A stretch of 64,000 bases of DNA from contig NC_013235.1 of the NCBI RefSeq assembly GCF_000024365.1, forward strand, positions 3,100,001 through 3,164,000, given 5' to 3'. This DNA comes from Nakamurella multipartita DSM 44233 (GTDB lineage: Bacteria; Actinomycetota; Actinomycetes; Mycobacteriales; Nakamurellaceae). The notes below the pieces were generated by a model. It was not told the DNA's origin. It saw only the letters and a program-made list of their open reading frames with translations, and ran no database searches. The first letter of the stretch is position 1, and each line of letters starts with the position of its first letter. The translations under genes and the position numbers were made by a program. This document shows, one piece after another, positions 15,411 through 23,607 of this stretch.

Positions 15411-16436
15411 GTGAAGAAGAAGATCGGATTTCTCTCGTTCGGGCACTGGTCCCACTCGCCGCACTCGCAGACGCGCACGGCCGGTGACGTGCTGTTGCAG
15501 TCCATCGACCTGGCTATGGCGGCCGAGGATCTAGGCGTCGACGGCGCCTATTTCCGCGTGCATCACTTCGCCCGGCAGCTCGGTTCGCCGTTCCCCCTGC
15601 TCGCCGCCGTGGGGGCGCGGACCAGCCGGATCGAGATCGGCACCGGGGTGATCGACATGCGCTATGAGAACCCGATGTACATGGCCGAGGATTCCGGCGC
15701 GGCCGACCTGATCTCCGGTGGGCGGCTGCAGCTGGGCATCAGTCGCGGATCACCCGAGCAGGTCATCGACGGGTTCCGTTACTTCGGGTATGGCCCGCCG
15801 GAGGGTCAGACGATGGCCGACATCGCCCGCCAGAACACCGAGGTGTACCTGCAGGTGATCGACGGCGCCCGATTTGCCGAGCCCAACCCGCGACCGATGT
15901 TCGCCAACCCGCACCCCGGTCCACTGCCCATCGAGCCGCAGTCACCGGGCCTGCGGGAGCGGATCTGGTGGGGTTCGGGATCGAACGCCACCGGCGAGTG
16001 GGCGGCCAAGCTCGGGATGAACCTGATGAGCTCGACCCTGAAGGAGGATGAGAGCGGCAAGCCGTTCCACATCCAGCAGGCCGAGCAGATCGAGGCCTAT
16101 CGGGCCGCCTGGACCGCGGCGGGACATGAACGGGAGCCGCGCATTTCGGTGAGCCGGTCAATCTTCCCGCTGGTCACCGCGCAGGACCGCGCCTATTTCG
16201 GCGCGGACCGCAGCAGCTCGGATTCGCTGGGCAACATCGACGGCTACCGCGCCGTGTTCGGCCGCTCCTACGCCGCCGAGCCGGACGTGCTGATCAAGGA
16301 GCTGGCCGACGATGAGGCCATCGCCGCGGCCGACACCCTGCTGCTGACCATCCCGAACCAGCTCGGCGTCGATTACAACGCCCGCGTACTGGAGTCGATC
16401 CTGACCCACGTCGCGCCGGGACTGGGCTGGCGCTGA
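15411..16436 (+). CDS. LLM-class flavin-dependent oxidoreductase
   Basis: A 341-residue luciferase-like monooxygenase: KKIGFLSFGHWSHSPHSQTRTAGDVLLQSIDLAMAAEDLGVDGAYFRVHHFA, then RIEIGTGVIDMRYENPMYMAEDSGAADLISGGRLQLGISRGSPE, the expected TIM-barrel pattern. Such enzymes use reduced FMN from a partner reductase to oxidise small molecules. The GTG at 15411 is chosen because the palindrome and stop codons lie immediately upstream. The preceding operon ends 56 bases upstream, and the operator between them argues for independent regulation. Confidence 0.88.
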   Translation: MKKKIGFLSFGHWSHSPHSQTRTAGDVLLQSIDLAMAAEDLGVDGAYFRVHHFARQLGSPFPLLAAVGARTSRIEIGTGVIDMRYENPMYMAEDSGAADLISGGRLQLGISRGSPEQVIDGFRYFGYGPPEGQTMADIARQNTEVYLQVIDGARFAEPNPRPMFANPHPGPLPIEPQSPGLRERIWWGSGSNATGEWAAKLGMNLMSSTLKEDESGKPFHIQQAEQIEAYRAAWTAAGHEREPRISVSRSIFPLVTAQDRAYFGADRSSSDSLGNIDGYRAVFGRSYAAEPDVLIKELADDEAIAAADTLLLTIPNQLGVDYNARVLESILTHVAPGLGWR

Positions 16437-16584
16437 CCGGTCGGGCCCGCCTGCGGGAGCGCCGCCATCACGAGCAAGCCTTTCCGGCGACCGACGCGGA
16501 CTCGGCCTTCAATCGTAATGAACACCCGTACGACTTAACCGGTCTGACTTGTTGATTCACTCCTCACGGCAGTAGAATCAAGAG

Positions 16585-17898
16585 ATGTCGAACCCGGATC
16601 GATGGACCGAGCTGCTGGCGGAACTCGCCGCGCTCGACATCACCGTGAGCGATGAGGGACTGATTGATCATCTGACCGGATTGGAGCGGGCCAAGTCGGC
16701 CGTCGCCGCGGCGCAAGCTCGGGTGACCGATGCCTTCGCGACCTCGCAGCGAGCGAAGCTGACTGCGGCAGGAACGAATTCGGCCGATGCCCGACGGTCC
16801 GTCGGCGCGCAGGTGGCGTTGGCTCGGCGGGACAGCCCGCACCGGGGCAGCCGGCACGTCGGGCTGGCCGCGACGCTGGTCCACGAGATGCCCGGCGTGC
16901 TGCGGGCTTTGGAGCGCGGTGACACCAGCGAGTGGCGGGTGACAGTTGTTGCGCGGGAGACCGCGCACCTCAGCAAGGAGCAACGGGCCGAGATCGACGC
17001 CGCCATCGCCGACCAGCTGCGCGGGTGGGGAGACGCCCGTACCGAGCGTGAGGTCAAGGCGTGGGCGCAGCGACTGGATCCGCACGATGCGACCGAGCGG
17101 GCGATCAAAGCCGTGAACGATCGTCGGGTCTCGATCCGTCCGGCGCCGGACTGCATGACGTATGTGACCGCGCTGCTCCCGGTGAAGGACGGCTGCGCGG
17201 TCTACGGAGCGCTGCACCGGCACGCGATGGCGCGTGCCGTCGACCCGGACGAGCACCGAGGCAAGGGCCAGATCATGGCCGACGAGTTCGCCCGACGGAT
17301 CCTGACGCCCGGCGAGGGCGAGCCCCAGGATCCGGGCATCGAGCTGCATCTGGTGATGACGGATCGCACGCTGGCGGACGCGGACAACGAACCGGCGCAG
17401 CTGGTTGGTTACGGCCCGATCCCGGCGCCGCTGGCCCGGGATCTAGTCCGCGCCGACGAGAAGACCCGGGTCTGGGTCCGTCGGCTGTACACCAACACCG
17501 CCGGCGATCTGATCAGTACCGACGCCCGGCGGCGGGACTTCCCACACGTCGCCCGTTCGTTTCTGACCGCCCGGGACCAGCTGTGCCGCACGCCCTGGTG
17601 CGGGGCGCCGATCCGGCACACCGATCACGCGCTGGCGGTGGCCAAGGGCGGCCAGACCGCGCTGAACAATGGCAACGGCCGCTGCGCCCGGTGCAACCTC
17701 ACCAAGGACGTGATCGGCTGGGCAACCCTGGTCGAGGACGGCACGATCACCACGACGACCCCGACCGGTCACCGCCATGCAAGCCGCCCGCCCAGTCCAC
17801 CGACATCGGTTCCCTGGGCGAAGAGACCGGCTCCCCGGCGACCAAAGATTCAGATTGACCTTTTTTGGCCGGCCGAACTGGCGCGCAGCCGGCGGTGA
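16585..17898 (+). CDS. DUF222/13E12-type HNH endonuclease
   Basis: A 437-residue protein: N-terminal DUF222 region (about 1-300; LTGLERAKSAVAAAQARVTDAF, then DRRVSIRPAPDCMTYVTALLP) and a C-terminal HNH finger, CRTPWCGAPIRHTDHALAVAKGGQTALNNG followed by GRCARCN. The HNH motif with paired CxxC groups implies a metal-dependent nuclease. These 13E12-repeat-like genes are multicopy in actinobacteria and their role is unknown. A related, internally deleted copy lies at 63057-63854. Upstream are TTGATTC and GAATCAA half-sites. The C-terminus overlaps, in antisense, a truncated GNAT frame. Confidence 0.88.
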   Translation: MSNPDRWTELLAELAALDITVSDEGLIDHLTGLERAKSAVAAAQARVTDAFATSQRAKLTAAGTNSADARRSVGAQVALARRDSPHRGSRHVGLAATLVHEMPGVLRALERGDTSEWRVTVVARETAHLSKEQRAEIDAAIADQLRGWGDARTEREVKAWAQRLDPHDATERAIKAVNDRRVSIRPAPDCMTYVTALLPVKDGCAVYGALHRHAMARAVDPDEHRGKGQIMADEFARRILTPGEGEPQDPGIELHLVMTDRTLADADNEPAQLVGYGPIPAPLARDLVRADEKTRVWVRRLYTNTAGDLISTDARRRDFPHVARSFLTARDQLCRTPWCGAPIRHTDHALAVAKGGQTALNNGNGRCARCNLTKDVIGWATLVEDGTITTTTPTGHRHASRPPSPPTSVPWAKRPAPRRPKIQIDLFWPAELARSRR

Positions 17899-18229
17899 GC
17901 GTCTTCGCGTAGAGGCAGTTCTCTCCGTCCCGACGCTGTATCGCGAATCCCGCGGCTTCATACAGGCGCCGGGCACGAACCTGTCGTTCACTCGTATCGA
18001 GCTCGATCCGCCGGCAACCGTTGCTCGCCGCCGCTTGAATGGCGGTGTTCAGGAGCAGGCGACCCCAGCCTTGACCGCGGAGCTGAGGCCGCAGGTACAT
18101 CCGCTTCAGCGTGGTGACGCCGCCCCGCGCAGCGGTGAGCGCTGCGGATCCGACGACGAGGCCGTCGGACTTGAGCACCCATACGTGTGAGTAGAAGGCA
18201 GCAGGGTCAGCCAGCTCAACTGCGGGCAC
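17747..18229 (-). pseudogene. N-terminally truncated GNAT acetyltransferase
   Basis: The frame encodes a recognisable GNAT core: VWVLKSDGLVVGSAALTA, TTLKRMYLRPQLRGQGWGRLLLNTAIQAAASNGCRRIELDTS (acetyl-CoA loop RGQGWG) and ARRLYEAAGFAIQRR. The usual first strand and helix before the VxxDGxxVG strand are missing; only about 15 residues precede it. The C-terminal 40 residues have no GNAT similarity and run antisense over the HNH gene. A GTG at 18229 is one base beyond the stop of the upstream gene, so it could still be translated, but loss of the N-terminal motif suggests decay. Confidence 0.55.
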
Positions 18230-18230
18230 G

Positions 18231-18818
18231 TCAGCGGACGATCGGCAACGGCAGTTCGTCGGCCAGCACGGTGAAGCTCGCATCGATGACCCCGGCGGCC
18301 GTGACGTCGAACAGGTTGCGTTGCACCCGCTGGCCGACGATCAGGGTCAGTTCGACGTGAAAACCGCCGTCCTGCGCGACCGCCCGCGGTTCAGGGACCG
18401 GGGGACCGCCGAGAAACTCGGCCCGGCGGCGTTCCTCCTCCGGCGAGCCCGGACGCCAGGGCAGCTCGTCGGCCGCGGTGATCTCCCGAACGGGCACCCC
18501 GGCACCCCGGGTGCATTCCAGGAACGCCCGCACATAGCCCAGAGCCGTTGCCACCGTGTCGATGTGCGCACCGACGTCGCGCACGAGATCGGCCCAGGCG
18601 TCCTGGTCGTCGCTGAGCACCCGCACCTGCCCATCGGGCCAATGTCCGACGTAGGCCTGCAACGGATGGTCCAGGCTGTCGTCGCATACCAGCCAGACGA
18701 CCGTTCCGGGCAGGCCCGGGACCGGGGTCGGCTCGATCGTCGCCGATCCGCTCTGCACCGCCTCGCCCAGACCGGGACCGACGGCGGCCGCGAGCGCGTC
18801 GAGCGGCAACCCGCTCAT
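18231..18818 (-). CDS. Hypothetical partner of the second LQR-GNR protein
   Basis: A 195-residue acidic soluble protein beginning MSGLPLDALAAAVGPGLGEAVQSG. Features are a TVVWLVCDDSLDHPLQAYVGHWPDGQVRVLSDDQDAWADLVRDVG core and a C-terminal strand-rich part ending LADELPLPIVR. I recognise no family. Its ATG overlaps the stop of the upstream LQR-GNR protein (ATGA), the same coupling as in the 7685-10038 pair. The two partner proteins are not obviously similar in sequence, which would fit specific immunity or adaptor proteins. That is inference. Confidence 0.65.
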   Translation of the reverse strand: MSGLPLDALAAAVGPGLGEAVQSGSATIEPTPVPGLPGTVVWLVCDDSLDHPLQAYVGHWPDGQVRVLSDDQDAWADLVRDVGAHIDTVATALGYVRAFLECTRGAGVPVREITAADELPWRPGSPEEERRRAEFLGGPPVPEPRAVAQDGGFHVELTLIVGQRVQRNLFDVTAAGVIDASFTVLADELPLPIVR

Positions 18819-19759
18819 CCGGCACCGCCGGCGGGGGCGGGCGACGGGGGAGTGCGGGCGTCGTCCCAGGTCTTTCCGTAATGCTGCGAATACGTCACGT
18901 TGGCGGCCCCTCCGGTCGAGGTGACGAACGTACCGTCGGTGAACCAGGAGGTAACCTCGGTGTCCCGCGCATGGATGCGGCAGAGGCGGTTGATCTCGGC
19001 CCGGCTCATCGTCGGATCCGCCGCCTCCAGCTGGTCCCGCTTGGCGTAGAAGGCCGCCCGGTACCGGTCGATCAGGCCCTGGGTGATCCCCGATCCCGCG
19101 AGGCTCGCCCCGCGGGCCGTCATCGGCACCGAGCCCTCGATCTGCCGGACCACCGCCTCTGCCTCGTCCGCGATCTTCTTGGCGATGTAGTCGGCGCGGG
19201 GCAGCGAGCTGACGTCGGCCGCGCGTCCGGACTTGAAGGTGTCGGCGTGCTGGGCCTCGTGCATGGTGACCAGCGTGGCCGCATCGATGGACAGCGAACG
19301 GTTGACGAAGATCTTGCCGGCCTGGTGGAACGAGCCGACGCCGGCGAAGTTGTAGTCGACCGGGATCTTCCACTTGTCGATGACGCCGAGCGCCCACCGA
19401 CCGGTGTCGGTCGTGTTCAGCTTGGCGTAGACCTGCGCCTGCCGGCTGGGAGTGGCCGGTGCGGTTCCCCCGGTGCCTGTGCCGGTGCCGGTGCCGGGCT
19501 CGACCGCATTGGTGGTGGTGGGTTCGGCCAGGCTCGGGTCGGTCGTCTCGGTCGACTGGCCGACCTCGGCCGGCATGGTCGGCTCCAGGTGCCGCTGCAC
19601 GACACGGTCCAGATGCGCGGCCACGGCCCTGTTTCCGGCTGCTCGCTGGAGCCGGGCCAGGTCGGCCGGCAGCCCGGCGGCCGGTTCGGGGGTGCGCACC
19701 GTCGACCGTCGCACCGCGATCTCGGTGCGCGCTGCGTCCTCGTGCGCAACCCGCCGCAT
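18815..19759 (-). CDS. LQR-GNR motif protein with HExxH (HEAQH) zinc site
   Basis: A 314-residue protein without a signal peptide. Residues about 30-50 contain LPADLARLQRAAGNRAVAAH followed by DRVVQR, the LQRxxGNxAV opening of DUF4157-type proteins. A Thr/Glu/Pro-rich linker with alternating Gly-Thr follows. The second half has MHEAQHADTF with H167, E168 and H171, a likely zinc site in the style of toxin metallopeptidases, then KIADEAEAVVRQIEG, whose glutamates could supply the third ligand. Such domain layouts occur in cargo of extracellular contractile injection systems, but no such structural genes lie in this window. Confidence 0.6.
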   Translation of the reverse strand: MRRVAHEDAARTEIAVRRSTVRTPEPAAGLPADLARLQRAAGNRAVAAHLDRVVQRHLEPTMPAEVGQSTETTDPSLAEPTTTNAVEPGTGTGTGTGGTAPATPSRQAQVYAKLNTTDTGRWALGVIDKWKIPVDYNFAGVGSFHQAGKIFVNRSLSIDAATLVTMHEAQHADTFKSGRAADVSSLPRADYIAKKIADEAEAVVRQIEGSVPMTARGASLAGSGITQGLIDRYRAAFYAKRDQLEAADPTMSRAEINRLCRIHARDTEVTSWFTDGTFVTSTGGAANVTYSQHYGKTWDDARTPPSPAPAGGAG

Positions 19760-19871
19760 GCTCGGACTGTGCCAGTGCCGCCCGGCCCGGACAACGACCC
19801 GGGGCCAGGGCTGCCCGGTCGACCGGCAGTGGTGCCCGAAAGGGCAGGGCATGCGTGAGTAGGGTCGGCTG

Positions 19872-20381
19872 ATGGACAAGCAGTCCCTGGTGGCCCGTCA
19901 GGCCCCGTTCAAACAGCAGTATCGCGACGACCCGACCAGCGCGATGATCACGCTGCGGGCCGACGCCCAACTCGGCGAAGGCGTGTCCTGCTCGGTGTCG
20001 ACCGGTCGTGCGCTGGCCGAGGCCGGGCTGCATCCGGCGGCCGGCGGCGACGGAACGCAGCTGTGCTCCGGCGACATGCTGCTGGAGGCGCTCGTCGCGT
20101 GCGCGGGCGTCACCATGAAGGCGGTCGCCATCTCGCTCGGCATCGAATTGCGCGGCGGCACCGTGCGGGCCGAAGGCGACCTGGACTTCCGGGGCACCCT
20201 GGCCGTCGCCAAGGACGCCCCTGTCGGCTTCACGACGATCCGGCTCGGTTTCGAGGTCGATTCCGACGCCGACGAGGAGCAACTCGCGGCTCTGCTGAAA
20301 CTGACCGAGCGCTACTGCGTCGTCTGGCAGACCCTGCGCCAGCCGCCGGCCGGCTCGGTCACCCTGACCACCACCGGCTGA
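19872..20381 (+). CDS. OsmC-family protein
   Basis: A 169-residue OsmC/Ohr-fold protein. It has LEALVACAGVTMKAVAISLGIEL, with the first reactive cysteine in the ACAGVT context, and LTERYCVVWQTLR, with the second cysteine near the C-terminus, matching the two-cysteine peroxide-reducing site of the family. These proteins reduce organic hydroperoxides using thiols. The gene is divergent from the LQR-GNR protein and convergent with the HxlR gene. Confidence 0.9.
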   Translation: MDKQSLVARQAPFKQQYRDDPTSAMITLRADAQLGEGVSCSVSTGRALAEAGLHPAAGGDGTQLCSGDMLLEALVACAGVTMKAVAISLGIELRGGTVRAEGDLDFRGTLAVAKDAPVGFTTIRLGFEVDSDADEEQLAALLKLTERYCVVWQTLRQPPAGSVTLTTTG

Positions 20382-20394
20382 GTAACCACCGGGG

Positions 20395-21036
20395 TCAAGC
20401 GGCCAGGTGGAAGGTCCTGGCGAAGCGGTCGAGCAGATCGGCGGGCCCACGCAACACGTCGACGACCCCGGTCGCGATCGCGCGGTCCGGACCGAGCTCC
20501 CCGGAGATCAGCCGGCGGATCTGTGGGCCGGCGCTGAAGGCAAGATCGACCGGCCCGTCTCCTCGCGTCACGTCCAACGTGGGGCCGTCCACCCGGATGA
20601 GCAACTCGGCCGGACCGAGGTGGGCGCCGTAGGCGGTCGGCGGCAACGTTGACGCCACCTGCGGCCGGAACGCGGTCCGCAGGGCCATGGTCATCGAGTC
20701 GGACGTGATGATCTGGTCCTCCCGCGGGTCGCCCATCGCCTTGAAACCCCAGGCCCCCAACGCCAGCACGATCGGCTCGAGTTCGCGGCCGTACGGCGTG
20801 AGCTCGTAGATGATGACCCGCGACCGGGGCACCCGACGGATGACCCCGGCCGCCTGCAACTCCTTGAGCCGCGCCGCCAGGATGTTGCTCGGGATCCGGG
20901 GCAGGCCCGCGGCCAGTTCACCGTAGCGGCGCGGGCCCACGAGCAGGTCCCGCACGATGAGCAGGGCCCAGCGTTCGCCCACGAGTTCCAGACCTCGGGT
21001 GACGCCGCAATACTGCCCGTAGTCCCGCGCGGCCAT
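20395..21036 (-). CDS. HxlR-family transcriptional regulator
   Basis: A 213-residue protein. The N-terminal half is an HxlR winged helix: YCGVTRGLELVGERWALLIVRDLLVGPRRYGELAAGLPRIPSNILAARLKELQAAGVIRR, with the conserved Cys near the start. The C-terminal half resembles the SCP2-like extension seen in some actinobacterial HxlR proteins. It lies 15 bases downstream of a VOC-family gene on the same strand, and an inverted repeat ACTTG/CAAGT lies just upstream of that gene, which is the likely autoregulatory site. Confidence 0.9.
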   Translation of the reverse strand: MAARDYGQYCGVTRGLELVGERWALLIVRDLLVGPRRYGELAAGLPRIPSNILAARLKELQAAGVIRRVPRSRVIIYELTPYGRELEPIVLALGAWGFKAMGDPREDQIITSDSMTMALRTAFRPQVASTLPPTAYGAHLGPAELLIRVDGPTLDVTRGDGPVDLAFSAGPQIRRLISGELGPDRAIATGVVDVLRGPADLLDRFARTFHLAA

Positions 21037-21051
21037 CGACGAAACCTTTGG

Positions 21052-21486
21052 TCAGGCCTGCTGATTCGCGACGGCGCCGGGGCCCTGGGCGGCGGCGACC
21101 GGGTCCATCCAGCCGAATTCCAGCACGTTGCCGTCGGGATCGGTGAGCTGGCGCTGGTACATGAAGCCGTAGTCGGTGGCCGGGCGCGCCTCCGAACCGC
21201 CGGCGGCCAGTCCCTCGGTGACGGTCGCGTCGACGGCCTCCCGGCTGTCGAGGAAGATCGCGGTGGCCGAGGACGGGCTCACCGCGGGGTCGCCGAGCGG
21301 GAGATCGGTGAAGGTCTGGAAGAACTCGCGGACCAGGATCATGAAGTAGCTGTGGTCCTCCTCGACGATGACGCAGGCCGCGTTGTGATCGGTGAAAGCC
21401 GGATTGATGGTGAAGCCGAGCGAGGTGTAGAACGCCTTCGACCGATCCAGATCGGTGACGGGCAGGTTGACGAACATCGCGGTCAT
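21052..21486 (-). CDS. VOC-family (glyoxalase-like) protein
   Basis: A 144-residue vicinal-oxygen-chelate protein: MFVNLPVTDLDRSKAFYTSLGFTINPAFTDHNAACVIVEEDHSYFMIL at the start and QRQLTDPDGNVLEFGWMDP at the end match the two beta-alpha-beta-beta-beta modules of the fold. The group is often annotated as lactoylglutathione-lyase-like. GGGAG precedes the ATG at 21486. It is the first gene of a two-gene operon with the HxlR regulator. Confidence 0.88.
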   Translation of the reverse strand: MTAMFVNLPVTDLDRSKAFYTSLGFTINPAFTDHNAACVIVEEDHSYFMILVREFFQTFTDLPLGDPAVSPSSATAIFLDSREAVDATVTEGLAAGGSEARPATDYGFMYQRQLTDPDGNVLEFGWMDPVAAAQGPGAVANQQA

Positions 21487-21526
21487 CGTGGGCTCCCTGG
21501 ACGGGTCGGTCGGCGGACGCGTTGAT

Positions 21527-21543
21527 ACTTGCAAAAAACAAGT
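21527..21543. promoter_or_regulatory. HxlR-type operator upstream of VOC-HxlR operon
   Basis: ACTTGCAAAAAACAAGT has five-base arms ACTTG/CAAGT. A closely similar site ACTTGCAAGAACAAGT occurs at 26156-26171 upstream of the Nudix gene, giving two copies in the window. The spacing of the arms differs by one base. HxlR proteins bind such inverted repeats as dimers. Confidence 0.55.
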
Positions 21544-21563
21544 GAGCTCGTCAACACCCGGGA

Positions 21564-21928
21564 TCAGCGGATGTCGGTGCTCAGGACCGACATCAGGATC
21601 GAGTCGATCCACACCCCGTCCCAGCACAGCGTGTGTCGCCGCCGGCCCTCCACCCGGAAACCGGCCTTGAGGTGGGACCACCGCCCGCCCGGTCGATGAT
21701 CGCCCAGTCCGCCCGATCGGCGCGGGCTCCGATCGACTCGAGATGATCCGCGACCGCCCGACGGGTAAAGGTCGAGCGGGTCCCGGTGAGCCGCCGCGTC
21801 TGCGGATCGTGCAACCCCGCCCACAGGGTGTCCAAGTGCGCAGGACCGAGAGGCGGCAGCCGAAGCCGTTCGGTACTCAGGCTTTCCGGACTCGTGAGGG
21901 CAGTGCCGTCGACGGCCGGTGCCGTCAT
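21564..21928 (-). pseudogene. Decayed GNAT acetyltransferase (RimJ/RimL-like)
   Basis: One frame (to 21928) encodes a typical GNAT opening: LSTERLRLPPLGPAHLDTLWAGLHDPQTRRLTGTRSTFTRRAVADHLESI, then DRADWAIIDRAGG. In a different frame the downstream part reads KAGFRVEGRRRHTLCWDGVWIDSILMSVL, the typical RimJ/RimL end. The central acetyl-CoA-binding region is missing. A frameshift plus internal deletion of roughly 70 codons explains this. Its ATG overlaps the stop of the XRE-cupin gene, so the pair was once an operon. Confidence 0.75.
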
Positions 21929-22572
21929 CGATCGCCGTAGGCGGTGATGGCCAGGAACCGGACCGGCAGCTTGTGCAGTTCCTTGGGACCGTGCGGGCCC
22001 TCCCCGTCGAACTGCAGGGCGTCGCCGGGCCGCATCGTGTAGCGGGCGTCGCCGTGGCCGTAGACCATCTGCCCGTCCAGCATGAACAGCAGTTCGGTGC
22101 CCGGATGCTGGAACAGCGGAAAGACCTCGGAGGCCTCGGTCAGGGTGACCAGCACCGCTTCCATCCGCTTGTGCGGGCCGCGCAAGGCACCCAGCAGCTC
22201 GTACAAATGACCCTGGCGCGAACCCCGCCGGACGATCTGCGCGCCGTGACCGGCCGGCACGAACACCGCTTCGCGCTCGACGTCCACGCCTCGGAACAGG
22301 GCGGTGACCGGGATGTCCAGCCCGGCCGCCAGCCGGGCCAAAGTGGTCAGGCTGCAGGAGGTCTGGGCATTCTCGATCTTGGACAGCATCGCCTTGGAGA
22401 TGCCGACCCGTTCGGCCATGTCGGCCAGGGTCACCCCGGCCGCCTGCCGGTAGGACCGCACCTGGGCGGCGATGGCCCGTTCCAGGTCGCCCTCGGTGAG
22501 GCCGACGCTCTCGCGGGAGATCTCCCGCTCCGGTGATCCGCTCCCGATGGGGCCCTCGCCGACAGTGCTCAT
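21925..22572 (-). CDS. XRE-family regulator with C-terminal cupin domain
   Basis: A 215-residue protein. About residues 30-95 form a Cro/CI helix-turn-helix: IAAQVRSYRQAAGVTLADMAERVGISKAMLSKIENAQTSCSLTTLARLAAGLDIPV. The C-terminal part is a cupin: FPLFQHPGTELLFMLDGQMVYGHGDARYTMRPGDALQFDGEGPHGPKEL. This architecture is used by PuuR-like and related small-molecule-sensing regulators. It is followed by a decayed GNAT and preceded on the same strand by an M20-amidohydrolase remnant, so its original regulon may be partly lost. Confidence 0.9.
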   Translation of the reverse strand: MSTVGEGPIGSGSPEREISRESVGLTEGDLERAIAAQVRSYRQAAGVTLADMAERVGISKAMLSKIENAQTSCSLTTLARLAAGLDIPVTALFRGVDVEREAVFVPAGHGAQIVRRGSRQGHLYELLGALRGPHKRMEAVLVTLTEASEVFPLFQHPGTELLFMLDGQMVYGHGDARYTMRPGDALQFDGEGPHGPKELHKLPVRFLAITAYGDR

Positions 22573-22617
22573 GAGGGCAATTGTGCCTTCCCCCGAAGGA
22601 CCTGTCGGGACGGCGGA

Positions 22618-23001
22618 TCAGCCGGTTAGCAATCCGGCCAGGACGTCGGCCAACGCCACCGCCCCCCGGTCGGCGTCGGCGTCCTCCACGTGCTCCTCGG
22701 GGGAGTGCGAGACCCCGGTGGGATTGCGGACAAAGACCATCGCGCTGGGCACGTGGGCGGCCAGCACTCCGGCGTCATGACCGGCCCCGGTGTCGAGCCG
22801 GGGCGCCCCGGGAAGCGACCGGACGAGGCGGTCGGTCAGACCGGCATGGAAGGAGACGGTCGGACTGACCGACTCGGGCACCACCTGCAGTTCACAGCCC
22901 TCGGCCGCGGCCGCCACGGTGGCCCGGCGGGTGATGTCGGCGACCACGGCGGCGGTGACGTCGTCGTCCGGGTGACGCACGTCGAGTGGGCATGGGAGCA
23001 A
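22618..23001 (-). pseudogene. C-terminal remnant of an M20-type amidohydrolase (allantoate-amidohydrolase-like)
   Basis: About 120 residues remain: LDVRHPDDDVTAAVVADITRRA (end of the dimerisation domain), then RLDTGAGHDAGVLAAHVPSAMVFVRNPTGVSHSPEEHV and a final helix. GAGHDA and GVSHSPEE match the metal-binding C-terminal part of the allantoate amidohydrolase/carbamoylase group. The first 270 or so residues, including the first metal ligands, are missing and the frame begins abruptly near 23000 next to the divergent YchJ gene. It cannot be a functional enzyme. Confidence 0.8.
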
Positions 23002-23090
23002 ACCAGATCAGCCGGCCGACCCGAGCGGGCCGAGCGGGCGATCGCCGACGCGCTGCGCCGACCAGCCGGCGCCGGGTCGATAATCGGCGC

Positions 23091-23516
23091 ATGGCAAAAC
23101 CTTCCGGACGGCGTGCGGTTGCGGGGCCGTGTCCCTGCGGTCTGGGCGCCCAGTATCCAGACTGCTGTGGCCTGCTGCATCGGGGGCAGGCCACAGCGGC
23201 CACCGCCGAGCAGCTCATGCGGTCGCGGTACAGCGCCTTCGTGGTGCAGGACCGCGACTACCTGCTGCGAACCTGGTCGGCGGCGCACCGGCCGCGGGTG
23301 CTCACCTTCGAGCGGGGGACCCGGTGGACCGGGCTGCAGATCCTTGGCCGCACGGGTGGCAGCGCCTTCCACACCACCGGGACCGTCGAATTCGTGGCCC
23401 GGTTCGAGCACGACGGGACACCGGGTGAGCTCCACGAGAACAGCGCGTTCGCCCGCGAGAACGGCGACTGGGTCTACCAGCAGCCCATCGACTCCGGGCC
23501 GACCGTAGGACGATGA
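23091..23516 (+). CDS. YchJ-family (UPF0225) protein with SEC-C motif
   Basis: A 141-residue protein starting with a SEC-C zinc motif: CPCGLGAQYPDCCGLLHRGQ, followed by TAEQLMRSRYSAFVVQDRDYLLRTWSAAHRP and ending FARENGDWVYQQPID. This is the complete YchJ pattern, with an N-terminal zinc finger and an NTF2-like core. The function is unknown. I start at ATG 23091. A decayed copy of its 3' end occurs at 25339-25430. Confidence 0.88.
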   Translation: MAKPSGRRAVAGPCPCGLGAQYPDCCGLLHRGQATAATAEQLMRSRYSAFVVQDRDYLLRTWSAAHRPRVLTFERGTRWTGLQILGRTGGSAFHTTGTVEFVARFEHDGTPGELHENSAFARENGDWVYQQPIDSGPTVGR

Positions 23517-23607
23517 TCTTGCGGTCGGCCCGGACCCCACGGACCGCAGACCGATTCGTGCGGTGCGCCGGCCGACCATGACGCCAACCGAGTACCGGGC
23601 AGATCGC

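Noticed and set aside
18231-20450. A 739-residue open frame extending through the LQR-GNR protein
   Set aside because: Its upstream part reads low-complexity arginine/glycine text over the OsmC gene; the real genes are two coupled, shorter frames.
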